From Desulfarculaceae bacterium (GTDB taxonomy: Bacteria; Desulfobacterota; Desulfarculia; Desulfarculales; Desulfarculaceae): 64,000 nt of DNA. Location: positions 248,001 to 312,000 of the forward strand of contig JAIPEN010000001.1 in assembly GCA_021737145.1 (NCBI GenBank), written 5' to 3'. The notes beneath the pieces are model-generated. The model was not told where the DNA came from, did no database searches, and saw only the letters and a list, made by a program, of their open reading frames with translations. Shown one piece after another: positions 32,290-40,955 of the stretch (positions within the stretch are counted from its first letter, which is position 1; every line of letters begins with the position of its first letter). The position numbers and the translations under genes are program-made.

Positions 32290-33039
32290 ATGGGAGAAGA
32301 GGAATTCGCCCGCTTACTTAGAGTAACAATCTTGCTACTGGCCCTGCTTGTGGTTGCCTTGCCGGCCCAGGCAGACATCATCCAAACCCAAACCTTCGGG
32401 CCCCAGGTGCCTGACTACTTCCCGGCGCTGACCTTCAACCAGTACAACGGGAACTTGTCCGACATCACCGGCATCGTGGTTGAATTGAGCCTCACCAGCG
32501 TGGGCGGTCTGGCCCAGGTGGACAATGAGAGCGCTTCCATTGCCAACGTTACGGTGGAGTTCGGCACCAGCGGCTGGCTCATCTCCGGCGGGCCCGCCCT
32601 GCCCTCGGTCCTGACCAACCCGGCTGTTCCGGCTACCACCGTGACCAGCGGCAGCTACAGCCTGGGCGTGGATGACGGCGACGGAGCCGGCGTGCAGAGC
32701 GGCGGAGCCGACTACGCCGAACTGCTCGGCACCAACATCACCAACACCCTGAGCGGCAGCGTGGGCTCTGGCAACTGGGCCGATTACGTGGGTGCTGGCA
32801 CCTTTAACATCACTGGGGTCATCAACACCTATCTGAGCATCACCGGCGCAAGCGGCATCTCCCAGGGAAGCACCCCGCCCACGGTGAACGGTTTCGTGCA
32901 GGTCACCTACCAGACCAACACCGGCGGCACCGGCTCCAGCACTCCGGAACCGGCCAGCCTCTTGCTGCTCACCAGCGGCCTGGGCGGCCTGGCCGCTTGG
33001 CGGGTGCGGCGCAAGCGCAAGGATCAAAAGACCAACTGA
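32290..33039 (+). CDS. PEP-CTERM sorting domain protein (exosortase substrate)
   Basis: This is a 249-residue secreted surface protein. A signal peptide (VTILLLALLVVALPAQA) is followed by a Gly/Thr/Ser-rich beta domain of the choice-of-anchor type. The C-terminal sorting signal has the three expected parts: Pro-Glu-Pro (STPEPAS), a hydrophobic helix (LLLLTSGLGGLAAW) and a basic tail (RVRRKRK). Exosortase cleaves at PEP and is thought to hand the protein to extracellular polysaccharide. No exosortase gene is in this window. The start has only a weak Shine-Dalgarno. Confidence 0.88.
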   Translation: MGEEEFARLLRVTILLLALLVVALPAQADIIQTQTFGPQVPDYFPALTFNQYNGNLSDITGIVVELSLTSVGGLAQVDNESASIANVTVEFGTSGWLISGGPALPSVLTNPAVPATTVTSGSYSLGVDDGDGAGVQSGGADYAELLGTNITNTLSGSVGSGNWADYVGAGTFNITGVINTYLSITGASGISQGSTPPTVNGFVQVTYQTNTGGTGSSTPEPASLLLLTSGLGGLAAWRVRRKRKDQKTN

Positions 33040-33081
33040 GGCCGGGAGCCTTCCCCAAGCCTTGCCCCCGAATAACTTTCC

Positions 33082-33113
33082 GCCCCGGCCCGCCTTTAGG
33101 TCCGGGGCTTTTT
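33082..33113 (+). terminator. Rho-independent terminator after the PEP-CTERM gene
   Basis: GCCCCGG pairs with CCGGGGC around an interrupted loop, followed by TTTTT. Confidence 0.75.
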
Positions 33114-33127
33114 AATTGGCTGCATGC

Positions 33128-33904
33128 ATGACCACCAGCCTTAAAACCACATGCCCGTCCGTCATTCAAAAGGCGCTTGCCGCCGGGCTGGCGTGGGTCC
33201 TGCTGGCCGCCCTGGCGGCGGCTCCGGCCCTGGCCCAGTTGGTGGACGAAAAAAACCTGGACCCGCGCACCCGCATGAACCTGCTGGGCATGCAGGGGCC
33301 CATCTTCAAGCCCATGCCCGAGGAGTACTTGCGCATCGGCAACTCGGCTTCCATCGTGGGCAACCACCGCTACGCCATCCGAATGCTCAACGAGGCCATC
33401 GACCTGGGCGGCCTGCCCATGGACAAGCTCTCCCAGGCCTACACCAGCCGGGGCATATCCAAAAGCCGCTCCAACCAGCTCACCGAAGCGGTGCGCGACT
33501 TTGCCAAGGCCCTGGAAGCCAACCCCTCCAACGCACCGGCCCTGTACTACCTGGGCGAGACCCTGCGCAATCTGGGGCTGTTCACCGAGGCCATCGTGGC
33601 CCTGAACCAGGCCATAGCCCTCAAGCCGAACTACGCCAGGGCCTATTACCTGCGGGGAACCGTCTGGATGATCATGGGGGACAACCGCTTGGCGGCCGAC
33701 GACTTCGGCATGGCCACCAACTACGACGCCTCCATTTCCGACGCCTATTACATGCGCGCCATGGTCCTGGAGAAGATGGGCCTGCTAAACAAGGCCCTGG
33801 CCTCTCTGAAGACCTTCCGGGTGCACAACCCCCTGGACAAGAGCATCACCCTGCTGATCAAGGGCTTGGAGCAGAAGATCAAAAAGCAGGGCAAAGCCTC
33901 CTAA
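33128..33904 (+). CDS. Secreted TPR-repeat protein
   Basis: This 258-residue protein has a signal peptide (ALAAGLAWVLLAALAAAPALA). About five tetratricopeptide repeats run from residue 75 to the end (for example PALYYLGETLRNLGLFTEAI and ARAYYLRGTVWMIMGDNRLA). TPR proteins mediate protein-protein contacts; no specific partner is visible. ATG 33128 is used, but TTG 33116 is in frame and the Shine-Dalgarno is poor. It overlaps the convergent DUF1847 gene by four bases. Confidence 0.75.
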   Translation: MTTSLKTTCPSVIQKALAAGLAWVLLAALAAAPALAQLVDEKNLDPRTRMNLLGMQGPIFKPMPEEYLRIGNSASIVGNHRYAIRMLNEAIDLGGLPMDKLSQAYTSRGISKSRSNQLTEAVRDFAKALEANPSNAPALYYLGETLRNLGLFTEAIVALNQAIALKPNYARAYYLRGTVWMIMGDNRLAADDFGMATNYDASISDAYYMRAMVLEKMGLLNKALASLKTFRVHNPLDKSITLLIKGLEQKIKKQGKAS

Positions 33905-34632
33905 TCCTGCTCCGGCTCCTGATCCGTCACGCACATGCCCGGCGTTTTCATGCGGGTGTAATAGCTATGCGACAGATAAATCGCGGCCATGGGATTGTGC
34001 CCCGTGACCCGGTCCTTGACCGCCAGCACCGTGGTGGGCGCGGTGGCGTTCATGAAAAACAGGGAGTCGTGCCCCACGCACAGGCCCAGCAGCAGGTTGA
34101 AGTCGCAGCCCGCCCGGTTCAACAGCTCGGCCTGGTACACCGGGTTGCAGGCGGCCTCGAAGCCGCCCTGGAAGATCTTGTCCTCCTCGCCCAGGCCCAA
34201 GCGCTCCTTGGGCATGGCTCCGGCCTTGCACATGGCCGAGACCACCTCGAATCCCTGGGCCTTTAATATGTCGCTGACCATGCCCGCCTCTTTCCTCAGG
34301 CCCATGCAAAAGGCCAGGCCCAGCTTGCGGTAGCCCATGCGGTGAGCGAACTCGCAGACCTCCTGCATGCGAGTCTTGGAGGGCTGCACCACATAGGGCC
34401 GCTGATGGCGGTTGGCGTAGCCGGCCGCCTCTTGCAGCGAGGCCTGTTTGGCGAACTCCAGGGTGTCCGGGTCGTCGTATTTGGCATTGGCCGCGGACAA
34501 AGCCTCCTGCTGATGCTCGGTGGGGCATCCCTTGCCGCCCACTCCACCCTCGGGCACCAGACAGGCCCGCTTGTCCTTGGCCACCTTGCAGTCCGCGCAA
34601 GCCGCGGCAATGTCTTTCTGGTCAGTAGTCAT
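33901..34632 (-). CDS. DUF1847 family cysteine-rich protein
   Basis: This 243-residue protein matches my recollection of the DUF1847 metal-binding family, common in anaerobes. The N-terminus has CADCKVAKDKRAC and a further cysteine in GKGCPTEHQ. Later motifs are RMGYRKLGLAFCMGLRKEA, CKAGAMPKERLG, EAACNPVYQAELLN and the NLLLGLCVGHDSLF region. ATG 34632 (MTTDQKD) is preferred to the longer frame because GGGGAT lies upstream. The function is unknown; the cysteines suggest a metal or Fe-S centre. Confidence 0.8.
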   Translation of the reverse strand: MTTDQKDIAAACADCKVAKDKRACLVPEGGVGGKGCPTEHQQEALSAANAKYDDPDTLEFAKQASLQEAAGYANRHQRPYVVQPSKTRMQEVCEFAHRMGYRKLGLAFCMGLRKEAGMVSDILKAQGFEVVSAMCKAGAMPKERLGLGEEDKIFQGGFEAACNPVYQAELLNRAGCDFNLLLGLCVGHDSLFFMNATAPTTVLAVKDRVTGHNPMAAIYLSHSYYTRMKTPGMCVTDQEPEQD

Positions 34633-34707
34633 TATAATCCCCAAATGTCTAATTCCAGCGAAACTATATTCCCAACAATTGCACATCCATAATATATAAA
34701 CCTTACT

Positions 34708-35926
34708 ATGACACAAGAGCTAAATACGGAAGCAGATTTTTTAAGCAAGTTTAGCTGGGCGGATTTGAAAGAATGCGTCGCGAATTCAGCGAAATTCCGA
34801 GAAACAAACCTAAGCGAATCTATTTTATCTCTAGCACAATTCGAAAAGGCAGACATAATACAGTGTAAGCTCGATAAAGTCATCGCCAGGAACTCTAACT
34901 TCCATGAGGCTCAAATGGATGGAGTTTCTGGACTAGACAGCGATTTTCGTGAATAAAAGTCTTTCCGTTCAAAACTTATTAAAGCTAATTTACAGCGCTG
35001 TGATTTCCGCAATTGTTTTTTAGTTGGATCACAATGGGAAAAAGCTATTTTGTCTAATTCTACGTTTGATAGTACAAATCTCCACCGTGCGAGCTTTAAT
35101 GGCGCGAACTTGCAGAGCGCTAGCTTCAAAGACGCAGATCTGAGATCCGCAGTTTTGAGAGCCTGCCCCAGAACTTGGTAAAACCCAAAAAACATATATG
35201 CAAGGAACTACTTTTCTCAGGTCTGATCTGCAATCAACAAAAATGGGAGAGGCAGAAGCGTTAATGGCAACGCAATTAGCCGGCGCGAATCTTACGAACG
35301 CTGTTTTGCCCGAAACCGTTGCAAAGTTTCCTGTAATAGAAAGTTCTCGTCAAGCAGCATCCTACGCCAGAAGGCTATTCACCCCGCTTTTTATATCATG
35401 TGCGTTGTTACTGATGATAAATGGATTATCGGAAGTAGGAAAAGAATTTCTGGAATTCAGCATCATGGGATTTAAAACTAAAATACCCACCCACCTGCTG
35501 CCTATGGCACTTCCACTAATAATATTGCTTTGGTACGTATATTTATTGCACTACCTCAGCAAGCTATGGGAAACACTAGCCACCTTACCCGCTCGTTTTC
35601 CAGACGGCACACCCTTAACCAGACATCCAGACCCGTGGTTCCTGTTGCGCTATATACAGCCGACCATCAAGTGGCTAAAAAATAACCCCGGTAATACAGC
35701 CGCGTATGCGGCCAGGGGACTTACTTGGTTTTCCGTTCCGTTGCTGTTAGCGATCTCAGCTATCTGTTCAGCTAGGTTTGGGGACCCTTGTCTGATCATT
35801 TTCAATTCCTTCATTGCTATAGTTGCATTGGTTTATGCAGTATGGAATATGGTTAATTCAAATAAAATTCTTAGTGTGCTTGATTCGGAAGAGAGAAGTA
35901 CTCGTAAACAGTCAGAGGTCGACTAG
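34708..35926 (+). pseudogene. Broken pentapeptide-repeat / C-terminal membrane protein gene
   Basis: One ancestral gene appears to be split by two lesions. The first frame (34708-34956) ends at TAA 34954, yet pentapeptide-like repeats continue in the same frame beyond it (LIKANLQRCDF, LHRASFNGANLQSASFKDADLRSAVL) to a stop near 35178. A +1 shift then leads into the frame starting upstream of ATG 35198, which encodes AGANLTNAVLPE and a C-terminal domain with four hydrophobic segments (LFISCALLLMINGL, LPMALPLIILLWYVYLL and two more). The stretch is visibly AT-rich, with codon use unlike its neighbours, so it is probably foreign and decaying. Sequencing error or programmed recoding are alternatives. 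Confidence 0.75.
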
Positions 35927-36267
35927 CTGACGAAGCGCTTCGCCGCAATGCACAGGTGGCTTGGCGGCGGGCCTTGCAATGCTATTCCCGGCTGTTGCAT
36001 GATGGTGCCTCAATGCCTTCCATGCACGCGACAGCTTAGCACAATACACCCAAGGGACGGCGGGATATGGTAGGGTCATCACCCTTTAAATTGGGGGTTG
36101 GCCCCCATGGTGTTGAGCGATGTCTTTTATTTATAGTTATCACAAGATCTTCGCCGCCCTCAGCCACGCGCGGTTGAGTTCTGGCGGGTAACCGCCGAGG
36201 CTGAGGTGCGGCATTCCCTTTTTTTGCAGCATCACGCCGGCTGGGCCCGGCGGGAAAGGACTGAGCG
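35927..36267. other. 341-base intergenic region and structured leader before the CoA synthetase gene
   Basis: No gene is supported. Notable are the palindrome CGAAGCGCTTCG (35931-35942), GGGGG-TTGG-CCCCC (about 36092-36105), and nested pairs CCTCAGCC (36158-36165) with GGCTGAGG (36199-36206) around GGCGG-GTAA-CCGCC (36183-36196). A run of T follows at about 36220. The last group could be a leader attenuator. Confidence 0.4.
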
Positions 36268-38166
36268 ATGGCCACCTACGAGGAGGTGTTCCGGCGCAGC
36301 ATCGAGGACCCCGACAGCTTTTGGGGCGAAGCAGCGGAAAGCATCACTTGGGTCAAAAAATGGGACAAGGTCCTGGACGACAGCAACAAGCCCTTTTACC
36401 GCTGGTTCACCGGCGGCGAGCTGAACACCTGCTACAACGCCATCGACCGTCACGTTGAGGCGGGCCGGGGCGACCAGGCGGCCATCATCTACGACAGCCC
36501 GGTCACCGGCACCGTGCAAAAGATCACCTATGCCGAGTTCCTGGACCAGGTGTCGCGCCTGGCCGGCGGGCTCCAGTCCCTGGGCGTGACCAAGGGCGAC
36601 ACCGTGGTCATCTACATGCCCATGGTGCCCCAGGCCCTGACGGCCATGCTGGCCTGCGCCCGCATCGGGGCCATCCACTCGGTGGTCTTCGGCGGTTTCG
36701 CGCCCAAGGAGCTGGCGGTGCGCATCAACGACGCCAAGCCCAAGGTCATGATCAGCGCCTCCTGCGGCATCGAGGGCAAAAAGATCATCGAGTACAAGCC
36801 GCTGCTGGACCGGGCCATCGAGCTGGCCGAGCACAAGCCGCAAAAATGCATCATCCTCAAGCGGCCCCAGGCCGAGGCCCCGCTCGCGGCCGGGCGCGAC
36901 CTGGACTACGACGAGCTGCTGGCCTCCTCCGAGCCCGCCGACTGCGTCACCGTGGCCGCCACCGATCCCCTGTACATCCTCTACACCTCGGGCACCACCG
37001 GGCTGCCCAAGGGCATCGTGCGCGACAACGGGGGCCACGCCGTGGCCCTGTACTGGACCATGAAAAACGTCTACGGGGTGGACCCCGGCGACGTGTACTG
37101 GGCGGCCAGCGACGTGGGCTGGGTGGTGGGCCACTCCTACATCGTCTACGCCCCCCTGCTCTACGGCTGCACCACCATCGTCTTCGAGGGCAAGCCGGTG
37201 GGCACCCCGGACGCGGGCGCCTTCTGGCGGGTGATCAGCGATCACGGGGTCAGGGTGCTGTTCACCGCGCCCACCGCCTTCAGGGCCATCAAGCGCGAGG
37301 ACTCCCGGGGCGAGTTGCTCAAGCAATACGACCTGGGCGGCTTCGAGGCCCTGTACCTGGCCGGCGAGCGCACCGACCCGGACACCTATCAGTGGGCCGC
37401 GGACCTGCTGCAGCGCCCGGTGATCGACCACTGGTGGCAGACCGAGACCGCCTGGTCCATCGCGGGCAACTGCCGGGGCATAGAGCTGTTGCCCATCAAA
37501 CCGGGCTCGGCCACCAAGCCGGCCCCCGGCTACGACGTGACCATCGTTTCGGCGGACAACGAGCCCGTGCCGCCCAACACCCCCGGGGTGGTGACGGTCA
37601 AGCTGCCCCTGCCCCCGGCCTGTTTGCCCACCCTGTGGAACGACGACAAGCGCTTCCTGGAGTCCTACCTGGATCCCTTCCCGGGCTACTACTTCACCGG
37701 TGACGAGGGCTACATCGACCAAGACGGCTACGTGTTCATCATGGGCCGGGTGGACGACGTGATCAACGTGGCCGGCCACCGGCTGTCCACCGGGGCCATG
37801 GAAGAGGTCATCGCCACCCATCAGGACGTGGCCGAGTGCGCGGTCATCGGCGCGGCCGACTCCTTCAAGGGCCAGCTTCCGGTGGGCTTCGTGGTGCTCA
37901 AGGCCGGAGTGAACCGCGACCCGGATGAGCTAAAGGCAGAGCTGGTGCAGATGATGCGCGACCAGATCGGCGCGGTGGCCTCCTTCAAGCAGGTGGCCGT
38001 GGTGGACCGTCTGCCCAAGACCCGCTCGGGCAAGATCCTTCGGGGCACCATGCGCAAGATCGCCGACGGCGCCAAGTACAGCGTGCCCTCCACCATCGAC
38101 GATCCGCTTAGCCTGGACGAGATCGGCGTGGCCCTGCAAGGCATCGGCTATCCCAAGAGCGAATAA
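36268..38166 (+). CDS. Propionyl/acetyl-CoA synthetase (AMP-forming)
   Basis: This enzyme activates a short-chain acid to acyl-CoA through an acyl-adenylate. The protein has 632 residues. The nucleotide motif YTSGTTGLPKG is at 239-249, the acyl-binding HWWQTETAWSIAG segment follows the midpoint, and the catalytic lysine is Lys589 in PKTRSGKIL. The length and the GIELLPIKPGSATKPAPG segment fit PrpE-type propionyl-CoA synthetases better than Acs (about 650 residues), but acetate cannot be excluded. It is a single-gene unit with its own terminator. Confidence 0.88.
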   Translation: MATYEEVFRRSIEDPDSFWGEAAESITWVKKWDKVLDDSNKPFYRWFTGGELNTCYNAIDRHVEAGRGDQAAIIYDSPVTGTVQKITYAEFLDQVSRLAGGLQSLGVTKGDTVVIYMPMVPQALTAMLACARIGAIHSVVFGGFAPKELAVRINDAKPKVMISASCGIEGKKIIEYKPLLDRAIELAEHKPQKCIILKRPQAEAPLAAGRDLDYDELLASSEPADCVTVAATDPLYILYTSGTTGLPKGIVRDNGGHAVALYWTMKNVYGVDPGDVYWAASDVGWVVGHSYIVYAPLLYGCTTIVFEGKPVGTPDAGAFWRVISDHGVRVLFTAPTAFRAIKREDSRGELLKQYDLGGFEALYLAGERTDPDTYQWAADLLQRPVIDHWWQTETAWSIAGNCRGIELLPIKPGSATKPAPGYDVTIVSADNEPVPPNTPGVVTVKLPLPPACLPTLWNDDKRFLESYLDPFPGYYFTGDEGYIDQDGYVFIMGRVDDVINVAGHRLSTGAMEEVIATHQDVAECAVIGAADSFKGQLPVGFVVLKAGVNRDPDELKAELVQMMRDQIGAVASFKQVAVVDRLPKTRSGKILRGTMRKIADGAKYSVPSTIDDPLSLDEIGVALQGIGYPKSE

Positions 38167-38186
38167 AACCGCTTTAGACCAACTCT

Positions 38187-38225
38187 CCCCGCCCTGGGCC
38201 CAGCGCCCGGGGCGGGGCTTTTTTT
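38187..38225 (+). terminator. Rho-independent terminator after the CoA synthetase gene
   Basis: A GC-rich stem (CCCCGCCC with GGGCGGGG-type arms and an inner GGGC/GCCC) is followed by seven T residues. Confidence 0.85.
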
Positions 38226-38306
38226 GCCCCTTGCCTTGCGCGTCCTGTTTCCGGGCTCTATGTTTTAAGGCTTGGAATCATTACCAGGAGAAATCGGCCA
38301 GGCCAT

Positions 38307-39224
38307 ATGAACCGAATCGTCACCATGCTCAGCAACCGCAACTTCGTCTTCCTGGCGGCCCTGGTCTGCGGTCTGGCCTTTGGCCAGGCCGCGGTGTACA
38401 CCAAGCCCCTGGTGGTGCCGGCCCTGGCCCTGGTCATGATGCTGGCCACCCTGTCCATCTCCGGCGAAGTCTTCCGCCATCCCCGCATGCTGGTGCGCCC
38501 GGCCCTCATCGGCCTCACCCTCAGCTATGTGGTGCAGGGCGGGCTCATCCTGCTCCTGGCCTGGTGGCTGGTGCCCGAGCCGGCCTATTTTCAGGGCCTG
38601 GTGGTGCTGGCCGCGGTGCCCCCGGCGGTGGTGGTCATGCCCCTGGCCGTGGTCCTGGACGGCGATCCGGAGTACGCCCTGATCTCCATGTCCGGGGCCT
38701 ACGTGGGGGGCCTGTTTCTCATCCCGCTCGTCTTCCTGGCCTTCTTCGGTCCGGGCCAGCTCTTCCGCCACGAGCTGTTCCTCATCGTGCTGTCCCTGAT
38801 TGCCGGTCCCATGGCCGTGTCGCGCCTGCTCTTGTGGCGCAACTGGCAAAGGCCCTTTGTGCGTTTCCGGGGCGGCCTGACCAACTGGGGCTTCTTCGTG
38901 GCGGTCTACACCATCATCGGGCTGAACCGCGAGGTGTTCCTGCGCGACCCCCTGGAGATTCTGCCCCTGATCCTGGTGGCCCTGATCTCCACCCTGGTGC
39001 TGGGCGAGGCGCTGTTGTTAATCATGCGCTGGCAGGGCATCGAGCTGCGACGGGCCAACACCCTCATGATGCTGGGCAGCATGAAAAACTACGGCCTGGC
39101 CTCGGGCCTGTGCCTGGTGCTCTTCGGCTCGGCCGCGGCGGTTCCCACCACGGTGTGCACCATCATCTTCGTGCCTTATCTGGTGTGGCTCAACTGGCGC
39201 CTCCGGGTGCGGGAGCCGGCCTGA
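38307..39224 (+). CDS. BASS-type (bile acid:sodium symporter family) membrane transporter
   Basis: This 305-residue polytopic protein has about nine transmembrane helices. The pseudo-repeat arrangement, with AVPPAVVVMPLAVVL in the first half and RRANTLMMLGSMKNYGLASGL in the second, recalls the crossover helices of the bile acid/sodium symporter and arsenite-permease fold (ACR3/BASS). The substrate is unknown. Organic acids are plausible given the adjacent CoA synthetase, but that gene has its own terminator, so the link is weak. Confidence 0.7.
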   Translation: MNRIVTMLSNRNFVFLAALVCGLAFGQAAVYTKPLVVPALALVMMLATLSISGEVFRHPRMLVRPALIGLTLSYVVQGGLILLLAWWLVPEPAYFQGLVVLAAVPPAVVVMPLAVVLDGDPEYALISMSGAYVGGLFLIPLVFLAFFGPGQLFRHELFLIVLSLIAGPMAVSRLLLWRNWQRPFVRFRGGLTNWGFFVAVYTIIGLNREVFLRDPLEILPLILVALISTLVLGEALLLIMRWQGIELRRANTLMMLGSMKNYGLASGLCLVLFGSAAAVPTTVCTIIFVPYLVWLNWRLRVREPA

Positions 39225-39250
39225 GAAGGTTTCCACCCTTCCCAGCCAAT

Positions 39251-39283
39251 AAAAAAACCGGGGCGCATGGCCCCGGCCTTTCA
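39251..39283. terminator. Bidirectional terminator between the BASS gene and paaK-like gene
   Basis: CCGGGGC pairs with GCCCCGG around a short loop, with an A-run on the left and CCTTT on the right. It can therefore end both the plus-strand transporter and the long minus-strand liv operon. Confidence 0.7.
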
Positions 39284-39366
39284 CCAACAGCGGCGATCAG
39301 CCGCTAGTCAGTATATACAATTCCACTGCTCCCAAGGGCACAGCCGGGCGTCCGGCGCGGCCGCCC

Positions 39367-40650
39367 CTAGTCCCAGGTTCTCTGGTCGTCGATGACCTTG
39401 CACCCCTCGGGCAGCGAGCCCTGGTCTTGGAAGTCCACCCGGCCCTTGACCCGGAGGGTTTCCTTGAGCTCGTTCTCCAGCCCGGCCCTGAGCTCCTCTC
39501 GGTCCGCGCCAGGCTCGGCCAGCTCGCAGACCAGGGTCATCACGTCCTGGTTGTTCTCCCGGGTCACCACCAGCTGGAAGGCCTCCACCTGGGGGAACTT
39601 TTGGGCCACCTGCTGCACGTTGGACGGGTGCACGAACATGCCGCGCACCTTGGTCACCTGGTCCACTCGGCCCAGCCACCCGGTCATCTTGGGCGCGGTG
39701 CGGCCGCAGGCGCAGGCGTCATAGGTCAGGGAGCTGAGGTCGCCGGTGCCCAAACGGATCAGGGGATAGGTGTGGTCGAAAATGGTGGCCACCACCTCGC
39801 CCACCTGGCCCGGCTCCACTTCCTGGCCGGTCTCGGGATCGCAGATTTGCACCACGCAGTCCTGGGCCAGGTGCATGCCGCCCATTTCCATGCACTCGTA
39901 GCTCAGGCAGTTGAGCTCCGCGGTTCCGTAGCTCTGGCGCACCAGCATGCCCAAGCGCTCCTCCAGCTCTTTGCGGAGGCTGCTGGGCAGCGCCTCGGCG
40001 GCCACGAACGCCACCTGCAGGTTCAGGTCCTTTTTCAGGTCCATGCCCAGGGCCTCGGCCTTGTCGGCCAGGGCGGACAAAAAGCTGGGCGTGCCCAGAT
40101 AGCCCGCGACGCCCAGGTCCTTCATGATCTGCACCTGAAGCTCGGTGTTGCCAACCCCGGCGGGCACGCTGACGCAGCCCAGGGAGTTCAGGGACTCGTC
40201 CAGGTTGAAGGCAAAAGGCACCAGGTTGAAGTTGAAGGTAACCTGGGCGATGTCGCCGGCCCGGAAGCCGCCCGCGTACAGGGCCTGGGCCCAGCGGTCA
40301 TCGGCATAGGTGCGCTCGGCCGGTTCGTAGATGGGCCCGGGCGAAACGTAGATGCGCCGGATGTGCTCCATCTGGCCGGCCATGAGCCCGCCAAAGGGCA
40401 GGTTCTCCCGCTGAATGTTGATCAGCTCCGCCTTTTCCACCACCGGCAGCTTGGCCAGGTCGGCCACGCTGGTTATATCACCCGGCTCGGCGTCCATCGC
40501 CTCCATCCGGGCTTGGAAGCCGGGCGCGCGCTCATGGGCGTGGGCCACGGTCGCGGCCACCCGGCCGTCCAGGTAGTCCTGGCGGGCCTGGGGGTCCATG
40601 GTCTCCAGCTCGGGCCGCAGATACCCGCTGGTGCGATCCTTGTCCGGCAT
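39367..40650 (-). CDS. Phenylacetate-CoA ligase-like AMP-forming ligase
   Basis: This PaaK-family acyl/aryl-CoA ligase has 427 residues. Typical features are YVSPGP in the early phosphate-loop position, SYGTAELNC, the LIRLGTGDLSSL segment, and RVDQVTKVRGMFVHPSNV in the C-terminal domain. The expected phosphate-loop serine/threonine-glycine string is weak (SPGPIYEP), as in many PaaK relatives. It is the last gene of the liv operon and activates a carboxylic acid, probably aromatic or short-chain, which is inferred. A 305-base gap with a palindromic repeat separates it from livF. Confidence 0.82.
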   Translation of the reverse strand: MPDKDRTSGYLRPELETMDPQARQDYLDGRVAATVAHAHERAPGFQARMEAMDAEPGDITSVADLAKLPVVEKAELINIQRENLPFGGLMAGQMEHIRRIYVSPGPIYEPAERTYADDRWAQALYAGGFRAGDIAQVTFNFNLVPFAFNLDESLNSLGCVSVPAGVGNTELQVQIMKDLGVAGYLGTPSFLSALADKAEALGMDLKKDLNLQVAFVAAEALPSSLRKELEERLGMLVRQSYGTAELNCLSYECMEMGGMHLAQDCVVQICDPETGQEVEPGQVGEVVATIFDHTYPLIRLGTGDLSSLTYDACACGRTAPKMTGWLGRVDQVTKVRGMFVHPSNVQQVAQKFPQVEAFQLVVTRENNQDVMTLVCELAEPGADREELRAGLENELKETLRVKGRVDFQDQGSLPEGCKVIDDQRTWD

Positions 40651-40955
40651 TACTCCCCTCCCCTATTTTCCAGCGATCCGGCCCCACTCAGCGAGGGGCA
40701 GAGCAACCGCTACGTCATTCCAAAATAGTTCAGCCCCCGCCGTGCCGGCCCGGGATAACTTTTTCCAACGATTGGTTCCGGCACCGCCAGGCACCGGCAC
40801 ACGCTCAGCCGCTCTTGGCTCACGCTTGGGTCCGGCGCGGTCAGCCGCTGGTAGACAAGGCGTCCGGGGAGCGACCACCGGAGGCGTAGGGAACCCTACG
40901 TCGAGGTGTAAGCGATCCCGGCAACGCAGTATACCGGCGGCTGACTGTGCCGGAA
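40651..40955. repeat. Palindromic intergenic repeat element between livF and paaK-like gene
   Basis: An imperfect palindrome of about 130 bases (40828-40957) is centred on the perfect 16-mer CGTAGGGAACCCTACG (40885-40900). Outer arms GTCAGCCGCTGGTA (from 40840) and TACCGGCGGCTGAC (to 40945) share that centre exactly. TTCCGGCAC (40776-40784) is repeated inverted as GTGCCGGAA (40947-40955), the latter abutting the livF stop codon. The layout resembles a REP/MITE-like cruciform element. No coding frame is supported within it. Confidence 0.65.

Noticed and set aside
32160..32290. A sigma-54 (-24/-12) promoter for the PEP-CTERM gene
   Set aside because: No GG-N10-GC pattern of the required type was found in the upstream region.
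39308..39679. A 123-codon minus-strand frame at the end of the paaK-like gene
   Set aside because: It is an out-of-frame shadow of the ligase C-terminus.
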